28,288 nt of DNA from Candidatus Latescibacterota bacterium (lineage in GTDB: Bacteria > Latescibacterota > UBA2968 > UBA8231): the NCBI GenBank assembly GCA_022825185.1, contig JAJDYK010000196.1, positions 1 through 28,288 on the forward strand, in the 5' to 3' direction. The notes below the pieces were generated by a model. It was not told the origin of the DNA and made no database searches. It saw only the letters and a program-made list of their open reading frames with translations. This document shows, piece after piece, positions 1-8,363 of this stretch. Position 1 is the stretch's first letter, and every line of letters starts with the position of its first letter. Both the position numbers and the translations under genes were made by a program.

Positions 1-1343
1 AAGCGGCCATCGCGGATGTGCTCGGGAATCCACCAGATCTGCTGATTGGCGGCGAGCATCTTCTCCTTTACCTCGCCTTCGATTTTTACGAACCAAGTGG
101 AGATCGTGCGGTAGATCAGGGGCGAGTCGCAGCGCCAGCAGAAGGGGTACGAGTGCTCGATGGAGCCTTCGGAGAATAGCTGGCCCGAGGCGCGCAAGCG
201 GCGGATGATGGGCGTATCGGTGTCCTTCACGAAAGTGCCCGCAAAATCCGGGATTTCATCGGTGAAGCAGCAGTCGGCGTCGATGGGGCAGACTACGGGC
301 AAGCCTTCGGCCAGACCGAGTTGGTAGTCGTCTTCGCCAAATCCCGGGGCAATGTGGACGATGCCGGTGCCGTCGTCGGTAGATACAAAGTCGGCTGTTA
401 CGACGCGAAAAGCTCCCTCATCGGCATGGCTGGCGAAGTAGTCGAACAGGGGCTCGTAGCGCAGCCCGACGAGTTCTTCGACGGCGACTGGCGTTATCTC
501 GGTGATCTCGCTGTCGTGCCGGCGGAAGAGGTTTTCGACGAGGGAGGCGGCGAGGATTAACTGCTCTCCGTCGCCGGTGGTAACGCGCACGTAGTCGATG
601 TCGCGGCCGACGGCCAAGCCCATGTTGGAGGGCAAGGTCCACGGGGTCGTCGTCCAAGCGAGCAGGGACAGACGCGACTCGCCGACGACGCGGAAGCGGA
701 CGGTGATCGACGGGTCCTGGGTGTCTTGGTAGCCTTGGTTGACCTCGAAGTTCGACAGCGGTGTTGCGCAGCGGGGACAATAGGCGAGGGATTTGTAGCC
801 CTCATAGACAAGCCCCTTATCCCACAGCGACTTGAACACCCACCATACGGACTCCATGAAATCGGGGTCCATCGTCCGGTACTGGTGGTCCCAGTCAACC
901 CAGCGCCCTAGTCGCTCGATCAGCCGCTGCCACTCGGCCGTGTAGCGCAGCACCAAATCTCGGCAGGCCTCGTTGAACTGGGTTACGCCGTACTCGATAA
1001 TGTCGCGCCGCGACCGGAGCCCGAGCTGCTGTTCAGCTTCGTTCTCGACGGGTAGGCCGTGGCAGTCCCAGCCCCAGCGGCGCTCGACCCGGTAGCCGCG
1101 CATCGTCCAGTAGCGGGGCACCACGTCCTTGGTGATGGACGCCAGCAGGTGTCCGTAGTGAGGCAGTCCGGTCGCAAAGGGCGGCCCGTCGTAGAACCGA
1201 AAGGGGCGATCAACGGAGCGGGCATCGACGGATTTGCGATACAGGTTGCCGTCGCGCCAGAACTCGAGGATCTCGCGTTCCTGAGCGGGAAAATCGACTT
1301 GAGATGGAACTGGGGCAAAAGGGGTTGGAGGTGCCATGCTCAT
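1..1343 (-). CDS. ileS: Isoleucyl-tRNA synthetase, N-terminal part (gene runs off left edge)
   Basis: Charges tRNA-Ile with isoleucine in the cytosol. About 447 N-terminal codons are present; the KMSKS loop and anticodon-binding domain lie outside the window. Visible class I landmarks are GPPFATGLPHYGH (HYGH at about residues 62-65), GWDCHGLPVE, DQYRTMDPDFMESVWW, and the WTTTPWTLPSN and GTGIVHIAPGFGEDD segments of the inserted editing (CP1) domain, then SYPFCWRCDSPLIYR. The GLPHYGH form of the HIGH motif and the spacing resemble the eukaryote-like type 2 IleRS rather than the usual bacterial type 1 (family knowledge). The start is ATG at 1343, which overlaps the yggT stop as ATGA; a second in-frame ATG at 1337 is possible. 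It is last in the minus-strand run. Identity is very secure, subtype fairly so. Confidence 0.97.
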   Translation of the reverse strand, partial: MSMAPPTPFAPVPSQVDFPAQEREILEFWRDGNLYRKSVDARSVDRPFRFYDGPPFATGLPHYGHLLASITKDVVPRYWTMRGYRVERRWGWDCHGLPVENEAEQQLGLRSRRDIIEYGVTQFNEACRDLVLRYTAEWQRLIERLGRWVDWDHQYRTMDPDFMESVWWVFKSLWDKGLVYEGYKSLAYCPRCATPLSNFEVNQGYQDTQDPSITVRFRVVGESRLSLLAWTTTPWTLPSNMGLAVGRDIDYVRVTTGDGEQLILAASLVENLFRRHDSEITEITPVAVEELVGLRYEPLFDYFASHADEGAFRVVTADFVSTDDGTGIVHIAPGFGEDDYQLGLAEGLPVVCPIDADCCFTDEIPDFAGTFVKDTDTPIIRRLRASGQLFSEGSIEHSYPFCWRCDSPLIYRTISTWFVKIEGEVKEKMLAANQQIWWIPEHIRDGR

Positions 1344-1633
1344 TCAGCTACAGGGAAGATATTGTGGAGAAAGACGACTATGAGCCTGAGCAGGAAAAAC
1401 AGGACTATCGGCGTAAAGTCTATGCCGGTTGACCAGAAAAACCTCGGCAAGAAGGAGCGCACTGTATCGAGGGCCGGATCGGTGACACCGCGCAGGAATT
1501 GGACGAGTGGGTTGTGGGGGCTGGGGTTAAACCACGAGATCAGCACCCGGATAAGGACCACGTAGCTGTAGATCGTGATGAGACCAATGAGGAGGCCCTT
1601 GACGTCTGTAAAAAAACCGCCGAAATCGAACAC
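1340..1633 (-). CDS. yggT: YggT family small membrane protein
   Basis: A 97-residue integral membrane protein of the YggT family, whose role is poorly defined; relatives are linked to membrane protein or division-site organisation. There is a first hydrophobic segment (GLLIGLITIYSYVVLIRVLI), then the family signature SWFNPSPHNPLVQFLRGVTDP with a PLVQFL/TDP turn, then a second hydrophobic pair (FTPIVLFFLLRLIVVFL). I chose GTG at 1633 because AGGAGA (1639-1644) lies five bases upstream and the protein then has the usual family length; an ATG further upstream would add about 30 non-conserved residues inside yggS. It sits 16 bases after yggS and overlaps ileS by four bases, so it is probably translationally coupled. 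yggS-yggT adjacency is widespread in bacteria, which supports both calls. Confidence 0.9.
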   Translation of the reverse strand: MFDFGGFFTDVKGLLIGLITIYSYVVLIRVLISWFNPSPHNPLVQFLRGVTDPALDTVRSFLPRFFWSTGIDFTPIVLFFLLRLIVVFLHNIFPVAE

Positions 1634-1638
1634 GATTA

Positions 1639-1644
1639 TCTCCT
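1639..1644 (-). promoter_or_regulatory. Shine-Dalgarno site deciding the yggT GTG start
   Basis: AGGAGA on the minus strand, five bases before GTG at 1633. It selects this GTG over an upstream ATG that would extend the protein into yggS. It lies in the short gap between the yggS stop and yggT. Confidence 0.7.
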
Positions 1645-1649
1645 GTGCA

Positions 1650-2342
1650 TCAGGCTGGTCGCGGGCCGAAGATCGCCGTGCCGAGGCGCAACAAATTGGC
1701 TCCTTCGGCGATGGCGAGTTCAAAGTCGCCGCTCATGCCCATGGACAGGTAGTCCATGGACACGCCCGCAAATTCGCACTCGGCGACTTTTTCGCCGAGC
1801 TCGCGCAAGGTCCGAAAACAGCCCCGCACCGTGGCCTCGTCCTCGCTGTGAGCGGCAATGGTCATCAGGCCGCGAATTCGCAAGTGCGGCAGCGGCGCGA
1901 GGGCTGCGACTAGATCGACGAGCTGATCGGGTGCCACTCCGCCTTGGCTCAGGCTGCCGGCCGTGTTTACCTGCAAGAGCACCTCGATAGTGCGGCCGGT
2001 CTGCTCGGCGCGGCGGCTGAGTGCCCGCGCTAACCGGGCGGAATCGACCGATTGCACGAGATCGAAAAGCTCGACGGCCCGCCCGGCTTTATTCGTCTGC
2101 AAGTGGCCGACGAAGTGCCAAGCGAGGGGCGCGGCGACCTGTGGGCGCTTGACTGCTGCTTCTTGGATGCGATTTTCGCCCACGAGGCGCAAGCCACAGG
2201 CGTAAGCGGCTTCGATTTCGCGTGCGCTGCGCGTTTTGCTGACGGCGACGACCTCAATCGCGCTTGCTGCGCGCCCGCTGCGCTCGGCCGCCCGCTCAAT
2301 GCGGGTGCGCAGTAATTCCCAGTTGTCGCGGATGTGGTCCAT
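1650..2342 (-). CDS. yggS: YggS/PROSC family pyridoxal-phosphate-binding protein
   Basis: Cytosolic PLP carrier and homeostasis protein of the YggS/PLPBP family, a single-domain alanine-racemase-like barrel without known catalysis. At 230 residues it has the standard length. The PLP lysine is in VVAVSKTRS (Lys36). Other landmarks are GENRIQEA, WHFVGHLQTNKA, QVNTAG, LRIRGLMTIA and the phosphate-binding end LSMGMSGDFELAIAEGANLLRLGTAIFG. The start is ATG at 2342; no convincing Shine-Dalgarno is seen. A weak promoter-like pair (TTGTGT, 17 bases, TATCTT on the minus strand, about 2364-2392) lies in the 67-base gap upstream and could give this gene its own transcript; that is only a suggestion. Adjacent yggT is the usual partner. 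Confidence 0.95.
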   Translation of the reverse strand: MDHIRDNWELLRTRIERAAERSGRAASAIEVVAVSKTRSAREIEAAYACGLRLVGENRIQEAAVKRPQVAAPLAWHFVGHLQTNKAGRAVELFDLVQSVDSARLARALSRRAEQTGRTIEVLLQVNTAGSLSQGGVAPDQLVDLVAALAPLPHLRIRGLMTIAAHSEDEATVRGCFRTLRELGEKVAECEFAGVSMDYLSMGMSGDFELAIAEGANLLRLGTAIFGPRPA

Positions 2343-2409
2343 ACAAAAATATCTAGACTACCAAAGATACGAATCAGCCTAGTTGGACACAAACCAACAG
2401 CGGCTCGGC

Positions 2410-3621
2410 TCAGACCGTCGCGCCGTCTTCTACAGAGCGGGCCTTTTCTGCCGCGCTAAGGCTTTCATCTACGAGCAATGACAAGGAGGAGAAAAGCAGG
2501 GTCGAAACGAGAATGTCCAAGAACACGGCCTGTGCCAACAGACCCTCGGCCCCTACATAGGGGGCCAGCCCGTGCGGGCCGCAGAACAACTCGAACAGCA
2601 ACGCGCCGCGCGGCAGGAGACGCCAGCCAATACGCCGCCCTGGATGGGGCCCGGGTAGCGGGTAGTACGCCATGGGAGTCAGTCCTCGCAAAAGCAGCGG
2701 CACGGCCACTAGGACGAGCGCGGCCTCGTACAGCCCGTCCGCAGGCGGCCACAGTGCGCCGAGGTCGAGTGTGGTCCCCAAGAGTGCGAAAAAGAGCATG
2801 AAGGCCACTGGCGCACCCCGGTGCAGTAGCAACCGCACGCGGCGGCTTTGCTGCTTGTCCTGCACGAGGCCTGCCACCAACCCGCAGGGCAAGGCCATCA
2901 GCCCGAGGATATCTAACGCGAGAGCTGTTAAGAAAAAAGCCCCGACTAGACCAGAGACTATGGTCGCGCTTGGCGTGGCGAACCGCCTTAAAAGGCGTAG
3001 CCCCAGCCCCAGTCCACCGCCAGCTACAAGCGATATGCCAACGCGCCCGACCCATCCCGAGGCTCCGGTTTCCAGCAGAACCAGTGCTCCCCCCAACGCC
3101 CCGAGGGCGCAGCCCGTTCCTAGCACGGCCAGCACTAGCGCGCTGCGCCGGCCAAATTCTGGTACACCGGTGAAAGGCCCCCACAAGCTGGCCAGTGCGC
3201 CGAGGAGTACGGCTTGTTCCCAAGGTAGCCCGAGCAATGCGGTGGCCGCGGTCACTGCGGCAAAGACCAGCGCGGTCGCCGCCGCTACCAACCCAAGCGT
3301 GCGCCAAACGTACGTTGGCCATACTACGTGCAGCCCTACTTGGAAGCCGACCCCGAGGCCCGCCGTGAGAAAGAGCAATTGATGCAGGGAGAATGCGCCT
3401 AGATCGACGAGTTGCAAGCCGCCGGTGCCCAGCAACATCCCGGCCCCGATCCATCCCACCAGGGCTGGTAGGCGGACCGCCTGCGCCAATTGGCCTCCAG
3501 CCGCGGCCAAGAGGGCCAGCGCACCCAGCATCCACGCGGCGTCAAAGGGGCTAGAGCGATCCTGCGGCGGTCCGTAGTAGATCAACAGCAGGACAAAGGC
3601 AGCTACTACTATCGTTTTCAT
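2410..3621 (-). CDS. CPA2-like cation:proton antiporter family membrane protein
   Basis: A 403-residue, extremely hydrophobic protein with roughly a dozen membrane segments in the arrangement of Na+/H+ exchanger-type (CPA2) antiporters. The opening AQAVRLPALVGWIGAGMLLG matches the characteristic 'LPxVVGyLlaGillGP' N-terminal region, followed by FLTAGLGVGFQVGL and, late, FMLFFALLGTTLDLGAL, which matches the 'pfFFvlvGlxldl' segment. The central region where CPA2 members carry an ion-coordinating Asp (a QD, ND or DD pair after 'GrlaLgil') reads GRRSALVLAVLGTGCALGAL, with no acidic residue. Transport by the usual proton-coupled mechanism is therefore uncertain. It lies 28 bases after secDF, in the same run. 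The family call is moderately secure and the substrate unknown. Confidence 0.72.
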   Translation of the reverse strand: MKTIVVAAFVLLLIYYGPPQDRSSPFDAAWMLGALALLAAAGGQLAQAVRLPALVGWIGAGMLLGTGGLQLVDLGAFSLHQLLFLTAGLGVGFQVGLHVVWPTYVWRTLGLVAAATALVFAAVTAATALLGLPWEQAVLLGALASLWGPFTGVPEFGRRSALVLAVLGTGCALGALGGALVLLETGASGWVGRVGISLVAGGGLGLGLRLLRRFATPSATIVSGLVGAFFLTALALDILGLMALPCGLVAGLVQDKQQSRRVRLLLHRGAPVAFMLFFALLGTTLDLGALWPPADGLYEAALVLVAVPLLLRGLTPMAYYPLPGPHPGRRIGWRLLPRGALLFELFCGPHGLAPYVGAEGLLAQAVFLDILVSTLLFSSLSLLVDESLSAAEKARSVEDGATV

Positions 3622-3649
3622 GGCGAGAAGCGGTCCCGCCCAGCTAACT

Positions 3650-6172
3650 TTAGTCGGCCCCTTTGGCGGCGGCCCGCTGTTGGCCTAGGTAGAGCACTGG
3701 GCTGGCGACGAATACAGACGAATAGGTGCCGACCACGACGCCGATCATCAAGGTGATGGTAAAGTCGCGGTTGACCTCGCCGCCAAAGATCATCAGCACC
3801 AGCACTGCCATAAGGGTCGTTGCCGAAGTGATCAGCGTGCGGCTGAGGCACTCGTTGATGCTCTGGTTGACCGTGCCGTCAAAGCCCTGCCGACGGGCCG
3901 TGTGCAGGTTTTCGCGGATGCGGTCGAAGACCACGATTGTGTCGTTGAGCGAGTAGCCGACAATGGCCAGCAGGGCAGCGACCACCGCGAGAGTAATCTC
4001 AATGTCGAAGAGCGAGAGCAACCCGAGGGTGATGAGCACATCGTGAAAGAGCGCGATGACCGCGGCAATCCCGTAGAGGAAGCGGTGGAAGCGCCAAGCC
4101 ATGTAGATCAGAATCAGCGCCAGTGCCACCAACACCGCGCGCACGGCTGCGTTGCTCAGTTCGCTGCCGATTTTGGGGCCGACCTTTTCTTGGCGTCGAA
4201 TCCATTCCATTTCCTCGATGTTGTCGGCAAATCCAGATTCGAGAACTCCCATAATGCCGTCGGCCACCTCAGTGCCTGTCCCGCTCTCGCTGACGCGGAT
4301 GAGGATGTCGTTTTCCGACCCGAACTGCTTGATCTCGCTCTTGCTCAGGTCGATCTCGGCATCACCCACCGGAACGCTGCCGAGCTGACCGCGAATATCC
4401 TCGACTTTTACGGCTGGATCGAAGTGTAACTCCAGCAAAGTGCCGCCGGCGAAGTCAATGCCCTTGCGGATGCCATTGATGCCCAAAATGGAGACGATGC
4501 CGATGAGCAGCACGGCCGCCGAGGTGCCGAAACCAATGTTGCGCAACGAGAGGAAGCGGATGTTCAAATTGGAGAACAGCGCGACTGGCCCGATGCTCAA
4601 GCTCGATTGCTCCGATTTCCGGGTAATCAGCTCGAAGATCGTGCGGGTTACAAAGAAGGCCGTAAAGAGGCTGGAGATGATGCCGATGCACAGGGTCAAA
4701 GCAAAGCCGCGGATCGGCCCGGTGCCAAACTGATAGAGCACGATACCTACTAGGAACGTAGTCACATTGGCGTCGATGATGGCCGAGAGCGCGTGGCCGT
4801 AGCCGGAATCAATGGCCGCGCGCACGGTCTTGCCCGAGCGCAGTTCTTCGCGGATGCGCTCGAAGATCAGCACATTGGCGTCAACGGCCATGCCGATGGT
4901 CAGGATGATGCCGGCAATGCCGGGCAAGGTCAGCGTGGCGTGAAAACCGGCTAGGACCGCCATGATGAAAAGCATGTTGAGCAGCAGAGCGCAGTCGGCG
5001 ATCAGCCCGGCCGCTCGGTAGTAGAGGACCATGAAGATCACGACCAGTACCATGCTGTAGATGGCTGCGGTCTTGCCTTGCTCGATGGAGTCGCGCCCCA
5101 GCGAGGGGCCGACCGTGCGGTCTTCGATGATCTCGACCTCGGCTGGTAGCGCACCGGCTCGCAGCACGATGGCGAGGTCTTTGGCTTCTTCTTGGGTACC
5201 GCTGCCGGTGATGATGCCGCGTCCCTCGCTGATTTTGCTCTGGATTACTGGGGCCGAGTACACCGATTCGTCGAGGACGATGGCCATGCGCTCGCCGATG
5301 TGCGATCCCGTGATGCGGCTAAAGAGCCGCACTCCTTCGTCGGTAGTCGAGAAATTGACGATGGGCTGGCCCATGTACTCTACTACTTGGCCGATGGAGA
5401 CAAAGGCGTCCTGAATCATGTGCCCGGTCATCTCCGGCCTTTTGCGCACCAAGTAGAGGAAGTAAAACTCATTGCCCTCGGCTCCGGCGGGCTTGCTCGA
5501 AAAGAGGAATTCCATGTCTGCGGGGATGAGTTCTTGAGCTTCTGGAGTGTTGAGCAAGTTCTTGACGCGCAGCAAGTCGCGGCCCGAGACAGTGAGGTCT
5601 TCTCCTGCACCGCTGAGCATGGAGGAGAGGGGGGTGCTTTCTGCTGTGGAGGAAAGGAGGAGGTCTTCTTCTTCCTCTTCTTCCTCTTTTTGCGGGGCTA
5701 GCACTTGGTCGATGCGCTGGATCAAGCGGGTGCGATCCTCAGCGGGTTCGAGGAGCTGGAATTCGAGCAGCGCGGTTTGGCCCACTAGATCTTTGGCGCG
5801 TTGCACGTCTTGGACGCCGGGCAACTCGATGATGATGCGGTTTTCGCCTTGGCGCTGAATAGTCGGCTCGGCCACTCCAAACTGATCGACGCGGTTGCGG
5901 ATGACTTCCTGGGCTTGGGCGACTGCATCTTGGGCTTCCTGCTGCTCCATCCCCTCGGTCTTGACCTCTAGGACGAGGTGGATGCCGCCCTGCAAATCCA
6001 GTCCCAAGTTGAGCGAGCGCTTTTTCAGATCGACGAGTTGCCCGGGAGATTTTAGCTCCATGGCCTCTCGCTCGTCGTCCGCCATGCTGTAAAATTCCAC
6101 GCTCGGCAGCAGGTAGTACACTGCCGCGGCGATTAGTGCCACGATCAGCACGAGTTTCCGATTGCGTTTCAT
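3650..6172 (-). CDS. secDF: SecD-SecF fusion, protein translocase accessory subunit
   Basis: An inner-membrane proton-driven helper of SecYEG export that pulls translocating chains on the periplasmic side. At 840 residues it is a single-chain SecD+SecF. The SecD half has LNLGLDLQGGIHLVLEV (about 54-70), the periplasmic P1 region, and the membrane motif GMAVDANVLIFERIREE (about 427-443). The SecF half begins near residue 540, with GIDFAGGTLLELHF (571-584) and the second motif VGYSLNDTIVVFDRIRENL. An unusual Glu run (QKEEEEEEED, about 161-170) followed by a Ser-rich stretch interrupts the SecD periplasmic region. The start is ATG at 6172. It is 18 bases after apbE and probably cotranscribed. 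Export capacity is relevant to the secreted proteins encoded downstream, but this is a housekeeping gene. Confidence 0.97.
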   Translation of the reverse strand: MKRNRKLVLIVALIAAAVYYLLPSVEFYSMADDEREAMELKSPGQLVDLKKRSLNLGLDLQGGIHLVLEVKTEGMEQQEAQDAVAQAQEVIRNRVDQFGVAEPTIQRQGENRIIIELPGVQDVQRAKDLVGQTALLEFQLLEPAEDRTRLIQRIDQVLAPQKEEEEEEEDLLLSSTAESTPLSSMLSGAGEDLTVSGRDLLRVKNLLNTPEAQELIPADMEFLFSSKPAGAEGNEFYFLYLVRKRPEMTGHMIQDAFVSIGQVVEYMGQPIVNFSTTDEGVRLFSRITGSHIGERMAIVLDESVYSAPVIQSKISEGRGIITGSGTQEEAKDLAIVLRAGALPAEVEIIEDRTVGPSLGRDSIEQGKTAAIYSMVLVVIFMVLYYRAAGLIADCALLLNMLFIMAVLAGFHATLTLPGIAGIILTIGMAVDANVLIFERIREELRSGKTVRAAIDSGYGHALSAIIDANVTTFLVGIVLYQFGTGPIRGFALTLCIGIISSLFTAFFVTRTIFELITRKSEQSSLSIGPVALFSNLNIRFLSLRNIGFGTSAAVLLIGIVSILGINGIRKGIDFAGGTLLELHFDPAVKVEDIRGQLGSVPVGDAEIDLSKSEIKQFGSENDILIRVSESGTGTEVADGIMGVLESGFADNIEEMEWIRRQEKVGPKIGSELSNAAVRAVLVALALILIYMAWRFHRFLYGIAAVIALFHDVLITLGLLSLFDIEITLAVVAALLAIVGYSLNDTIVVFDRIRENLHTARRQGFDGTVNQSINECLSRTLITSATTLMAVLVLMIFGGEVNRDFTITLMIGVVVGTYSSVFVASPVLYLGQQRAAAKGAD

Positions 6173-6190
6173 AAATTGGTCTTTACTCCG

Positions 6191-7228
6191 CTAGTGCCGA
6201 GCGCAGCCCGGCGAAGGTTTGTTGCTATTGCAAAAGCGAAAGCGGCCGCGCAGCCCGGTTGACGCCCGGTGCATGAGCTGTCCGTCTCGCGCAAAAAAAA
6301 TGAAGCCCTCGACATCCGTTAGGCCCTCGACCAGCGCCAGCCCTTGCTCAGGCCCTAAGACGAAGACCGCGGTTGACAGAATGTCGGCGTCCAGTGCGGT
6401 CGCAGCCCACACGGTGGCGCTTATGCTAGCCCGCGCTGGATAGCCAGTCTTGGGGTCGAGCAGGTGGTGATAGCGCTCGCCTTCCCAATCAAAGTACTGC
6501 TCGTAGTCGCCCGAGGTCGCGATCGCCGCGAGCCCGAGGTCTTCTACTGCTATGTACTGCTCTGGGTCGCGCGGGTGCTGCACCCCAAAGAGCCAAGGCC
6601 GCCCGCCCGGCTTTTCGCCCCAATAGCGAATATCGCCCCCAGCCTCAATAATCCCGGCCTCCACTTGCAACTCCTGCATGGCCGCCACGGCTTGGTCAAC
6701 CGCGTAGCCCTTGGCCGCCGCTCCCAGATCCAACCGCAGCCCCGGCTTGGTCATCCGAAACGACTGGGAGGCAACCTCCAAGCCTTCGTAGCCCACTAGC
6801 GCCAGCGCCGAATCGATCTGCGCTGGCGCTGGCGGCGCTGACGCATCGGGGAAGTTCCACAGGCTCGTCAACGCCCCCACCGTGCTGTCAAAAGCTCCAT
6901 CGGTCAACGCGGAGAAGTGCTGGCTGCGCGTCAAGACCGCAATCAGCCCGGTCGGGCCGCGCGTTGGGGCGAGTTGCGCCTGTTGCTCTAGCCGCCGCAA
7001 TGCGCTGTCCGCGCGGTAGTGGCTCATCGACGAATCGACGCGGGCGATCTCTGCGTACGCCGCCTCTAGGTGCGGGCGAACCACTGCTTCGTCGCCGTAG
7101 AGCTTGACCGTGACGAGGGTTCCCAACAAGAGGCGGTCGGCGCGCACCGGCACGGCGGGTCGGGGCGACGGCAGAAAGTACAGGACCACGGCCAAACCGC
7201 CGACGGCCAGCAGACTGCGCTTGAGCAT
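6191..7228 (-). CDS. apbE: FAD:protein FMN transferase
   Basis: Transfers FMN from FAD to a Thr or Ser of target flavoproteins (such as Nqr/Rnf subunits) on the outer face of the membrane. At 345 residues it is normal for ApbE. An N-terminal hydrophobic anchor (SLLAVGGLAVVLYFLP) has no lipobox Cys, so a membrane anchor or signal peptide is likely. Family motifs run in order: LLGTLVTVKLYG, MSHYRADSALRRLE, DGAFDSTVGALTSLWNF, LRLDLGAAAKGYAVDQA, GIIEAGGDIRYWG, ATSGDYEQYF, HHLLDPKTGYPA, and ALDADILSTAVFVLG with the Mg/FAD-binding Asp. No flavoprotein target is encoded in this window. It sits 12 bases after the polyprenyl synthase and 18 before secDF. Confidence 0.95.
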   Translation of the reverse strand: MLKRSLLAVGGLAVVLYFLPSPRPAVPVRADRLLLGTLVTVKLYGDEAVVRPHLEAAYAEIARVDSSMSHYRADSALRRLEQQAQLAPTRGPTGLIAVLTRSQHFSALTDGAFDSTVGALTSLWNFPDASAPPAPAQIDSALALVGYEGLEVASQSFRMTKPGLRLDLGAAAKGYAVDQAVAAMQELQVEAGIIEAGGDIRYWGEKPGGRPWLFGVQHPRDPEQYIAVEDLGLAAIATSGDYEQYFDWEGERYHHLLDPKTGYPARASISATVWAATALDADILSTAVFVLGPEQGLALVEGLTDVEGFIFFARDGQLMHRASTGLRGRFRFCNSNKPSPGCARH

Positions 7229-7240
7229 GAGTCAGTCGCG

Positions 7241-8209
7241 TCAATTGTTGCGTTCGACGACGAGTTGCACGGCTCGTTCTAGCGCGGCGCGGGCCGGGGA
7301 AGGGGTCAGAACTTTTAGGCATTGCTGAGCTTGGGCGGCGTATTCGTGTGCGGTCTCGGTGGCAGCGGCGACTCCTCGGTGCTCTTCGACAAAGGCTACG
7401 ATCTGCGCCCATTCGGCTTCGTCTTTGTCGGGCCGGGCCAAAAGGGCCTCCATCTCGACCTGCGCCGCTGACGGGGCTTGCTGTAAGGCGCGTATCAATG
7501 GCAAGGTGATCTTGCCTTCGCGCAGGTCGTGTCCGACGGGCTTGCCCATAGTCGCCTGATCGCTGGTGAGGTCGAGGATGTCGTCGGCGACTTGGAAGGC
7601 GCGGCCGAGCGATTCTCCGTAGCGACCCATAGATTGCACGATCTCGTCTGATGCGCCGGCGAGAATCGCGCCAATCCGCGCTGCGGCCGAGATCAGGGAA
7701 GCCGTTTTGTCGCTGACCATAGCAAAATACGACTCTTCGCGCGTGTCGCACTGAGTGCCGATCTGGATTTCAAAAATTTCGCCCATGCTCAGCCGCTCGG
7801 TAGCGTGCGCGACTGCGCTCAGAACTTGCAAATTGCCGATCTCGATCAGCAGGCGCAGGGCGCGCGCGAGCAGAAAATCGCCCATGAGCACGGCCGTCTG
7901 CCCGGTCCAGCGCTCGTTGACCGTCTCGCGGCCCCGGCGCACGGTTGCTGAATCTACTACGTCGTCGTGGGCCATGGTGGCGGCGTGAATCATTTCGACG
8001 GCCACGGCCGTGTCGATTAGCTGTTCGTTCCAGCGGCCAGACGCTTTAGCCACGAGCAGAATGAGGGCCGGCCGGAGGCGCTTGCCCTTGAGGGTAGCCA
8101 TGTAGCGGGCAATGACGTGGACCAACTCGACATCGGCATTGAGTTCGGCGTTGAGCCGCTTTTCAAACCGGACCAGTTCTTGATCGATCAGACCTATACA
8201 GGGATCCAT
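7241..8209 (-). CDS. Long-chain all-trans polyprenyl diphosphate synthase
   Basis: Condenses isopentenyl diphosphate units onto an allylic primer to make the long isoprenoid tail of respiratory quinones, in the cytosol. At 322 residues it is typical of octaprenyl/heptaprenyl synthases (IspB/HepT type). Motifs are KGKRLRPALILL (41-52), the first Asp-rich motif MAHDDVVD (DDxxD at 82-86), RRGRETVN, GDFLLARAL, SDKTASLISAAARIGA, the second Asp-rich motif FQVADDILD (209-213), and MGKPVGHDLREGKITLPLI. Chain length cannot be read from sequence alone; small residues before the first Asp motif are compatible with a long product. The start is ATG at 8209 without a clear Shine-Dalgarno. It is the first gene of the minus-strand run, behind an AT-rich intergenic region with a perfect TTGACA. 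Confidence 0.93.
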   Translation of the reverse strand: MDPCIGLIDQELVRFEKRLNAELNADVELVHVIARYMATLKGKRLRPALILLVAKASGRWNEQLIDTAVAVEMIHAATMAHDDVVDSATVRRGRETVNERWTGQTAVLMGDFLLARALRLLIEIGNLQVLSAVAHATERLSMGEIFEIQIGTQCDTREESYFAMVSDKTASLISAAARIGAILAGASDEIVQSMGRYGESLGRAFQVADDILDLTSDQATMGKPVGHDLREGKITLPLIRALQQAPSAAQVEMEALLARPDKDEAEWAQIVAFVEEHRGVAAATETAHEYAAQAQQCLKVLTPSPARAALERAVQLVVERNN

Positions 8210-8258
8210 GAGAAAGGCATCTGTCGAAATTAAATCACTAAATAAATAGAAAATTTAG

Positions 8259-8287
8259 AAGCTAAGTATTGAAAATATGCCTGTCAA
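8259..8287 (-). promoter_or_regulatory. Possible promoter for the polyprenyl synthase to ileS run
   Basis: On the minus strand TTGACA (8282-8287) is a perfect -35 box. Seventeen bases on is TAGCTT (8259-8264), a poor -10 match. The region is the most AT-rich stretch of the window and lies about 50-80 bases upstream of the polyprenyl synthase start, which fits a promoter for the operon. The weak -10 lowers confidence. Confidence 0.38.
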
Positions 8288-8332
8288 TCTATGCAGGGAG
8301 TGCTGGCAATGGATTGATTTCGCTCTATGAAT

Positions 8333-8363
8333 TATACTTGTCGCTTCATTGCAACACGGGGAG
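8333..8363 (+). promoter_or_regulatory. -10-like box and Shine-Dalgarno ahead of the dehydratase
   Basis: TATACT (8333-8338) resembles a -10 box, but no good -35 lies 16-18 bases upstream. GGGGAG (8358-8363) is a good Shine-Dalgarno six bases before ATG at 8370 and decides that start over an in-frame TTG at 8349. The promoter part is weak, the ribosome-binding part good. Confidence 0.4.

Noticed and set aside
2465..3535. Open frame of about 356 codons on the minus strand in another frame of the antiporter gene
   Set aside because: Arg/Ala/Gly-rich translation without family motifs, while the overlapping frame gives a clean multi-pass membrane protein.
6888..7751. Minus-strand open frame spanning the apbE/polyprenyl synthase junction
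   Set aside because: Arg-rich translation typical of an out-of-frame reading; both overlapping genes have clear motifs and proper starts and stops.
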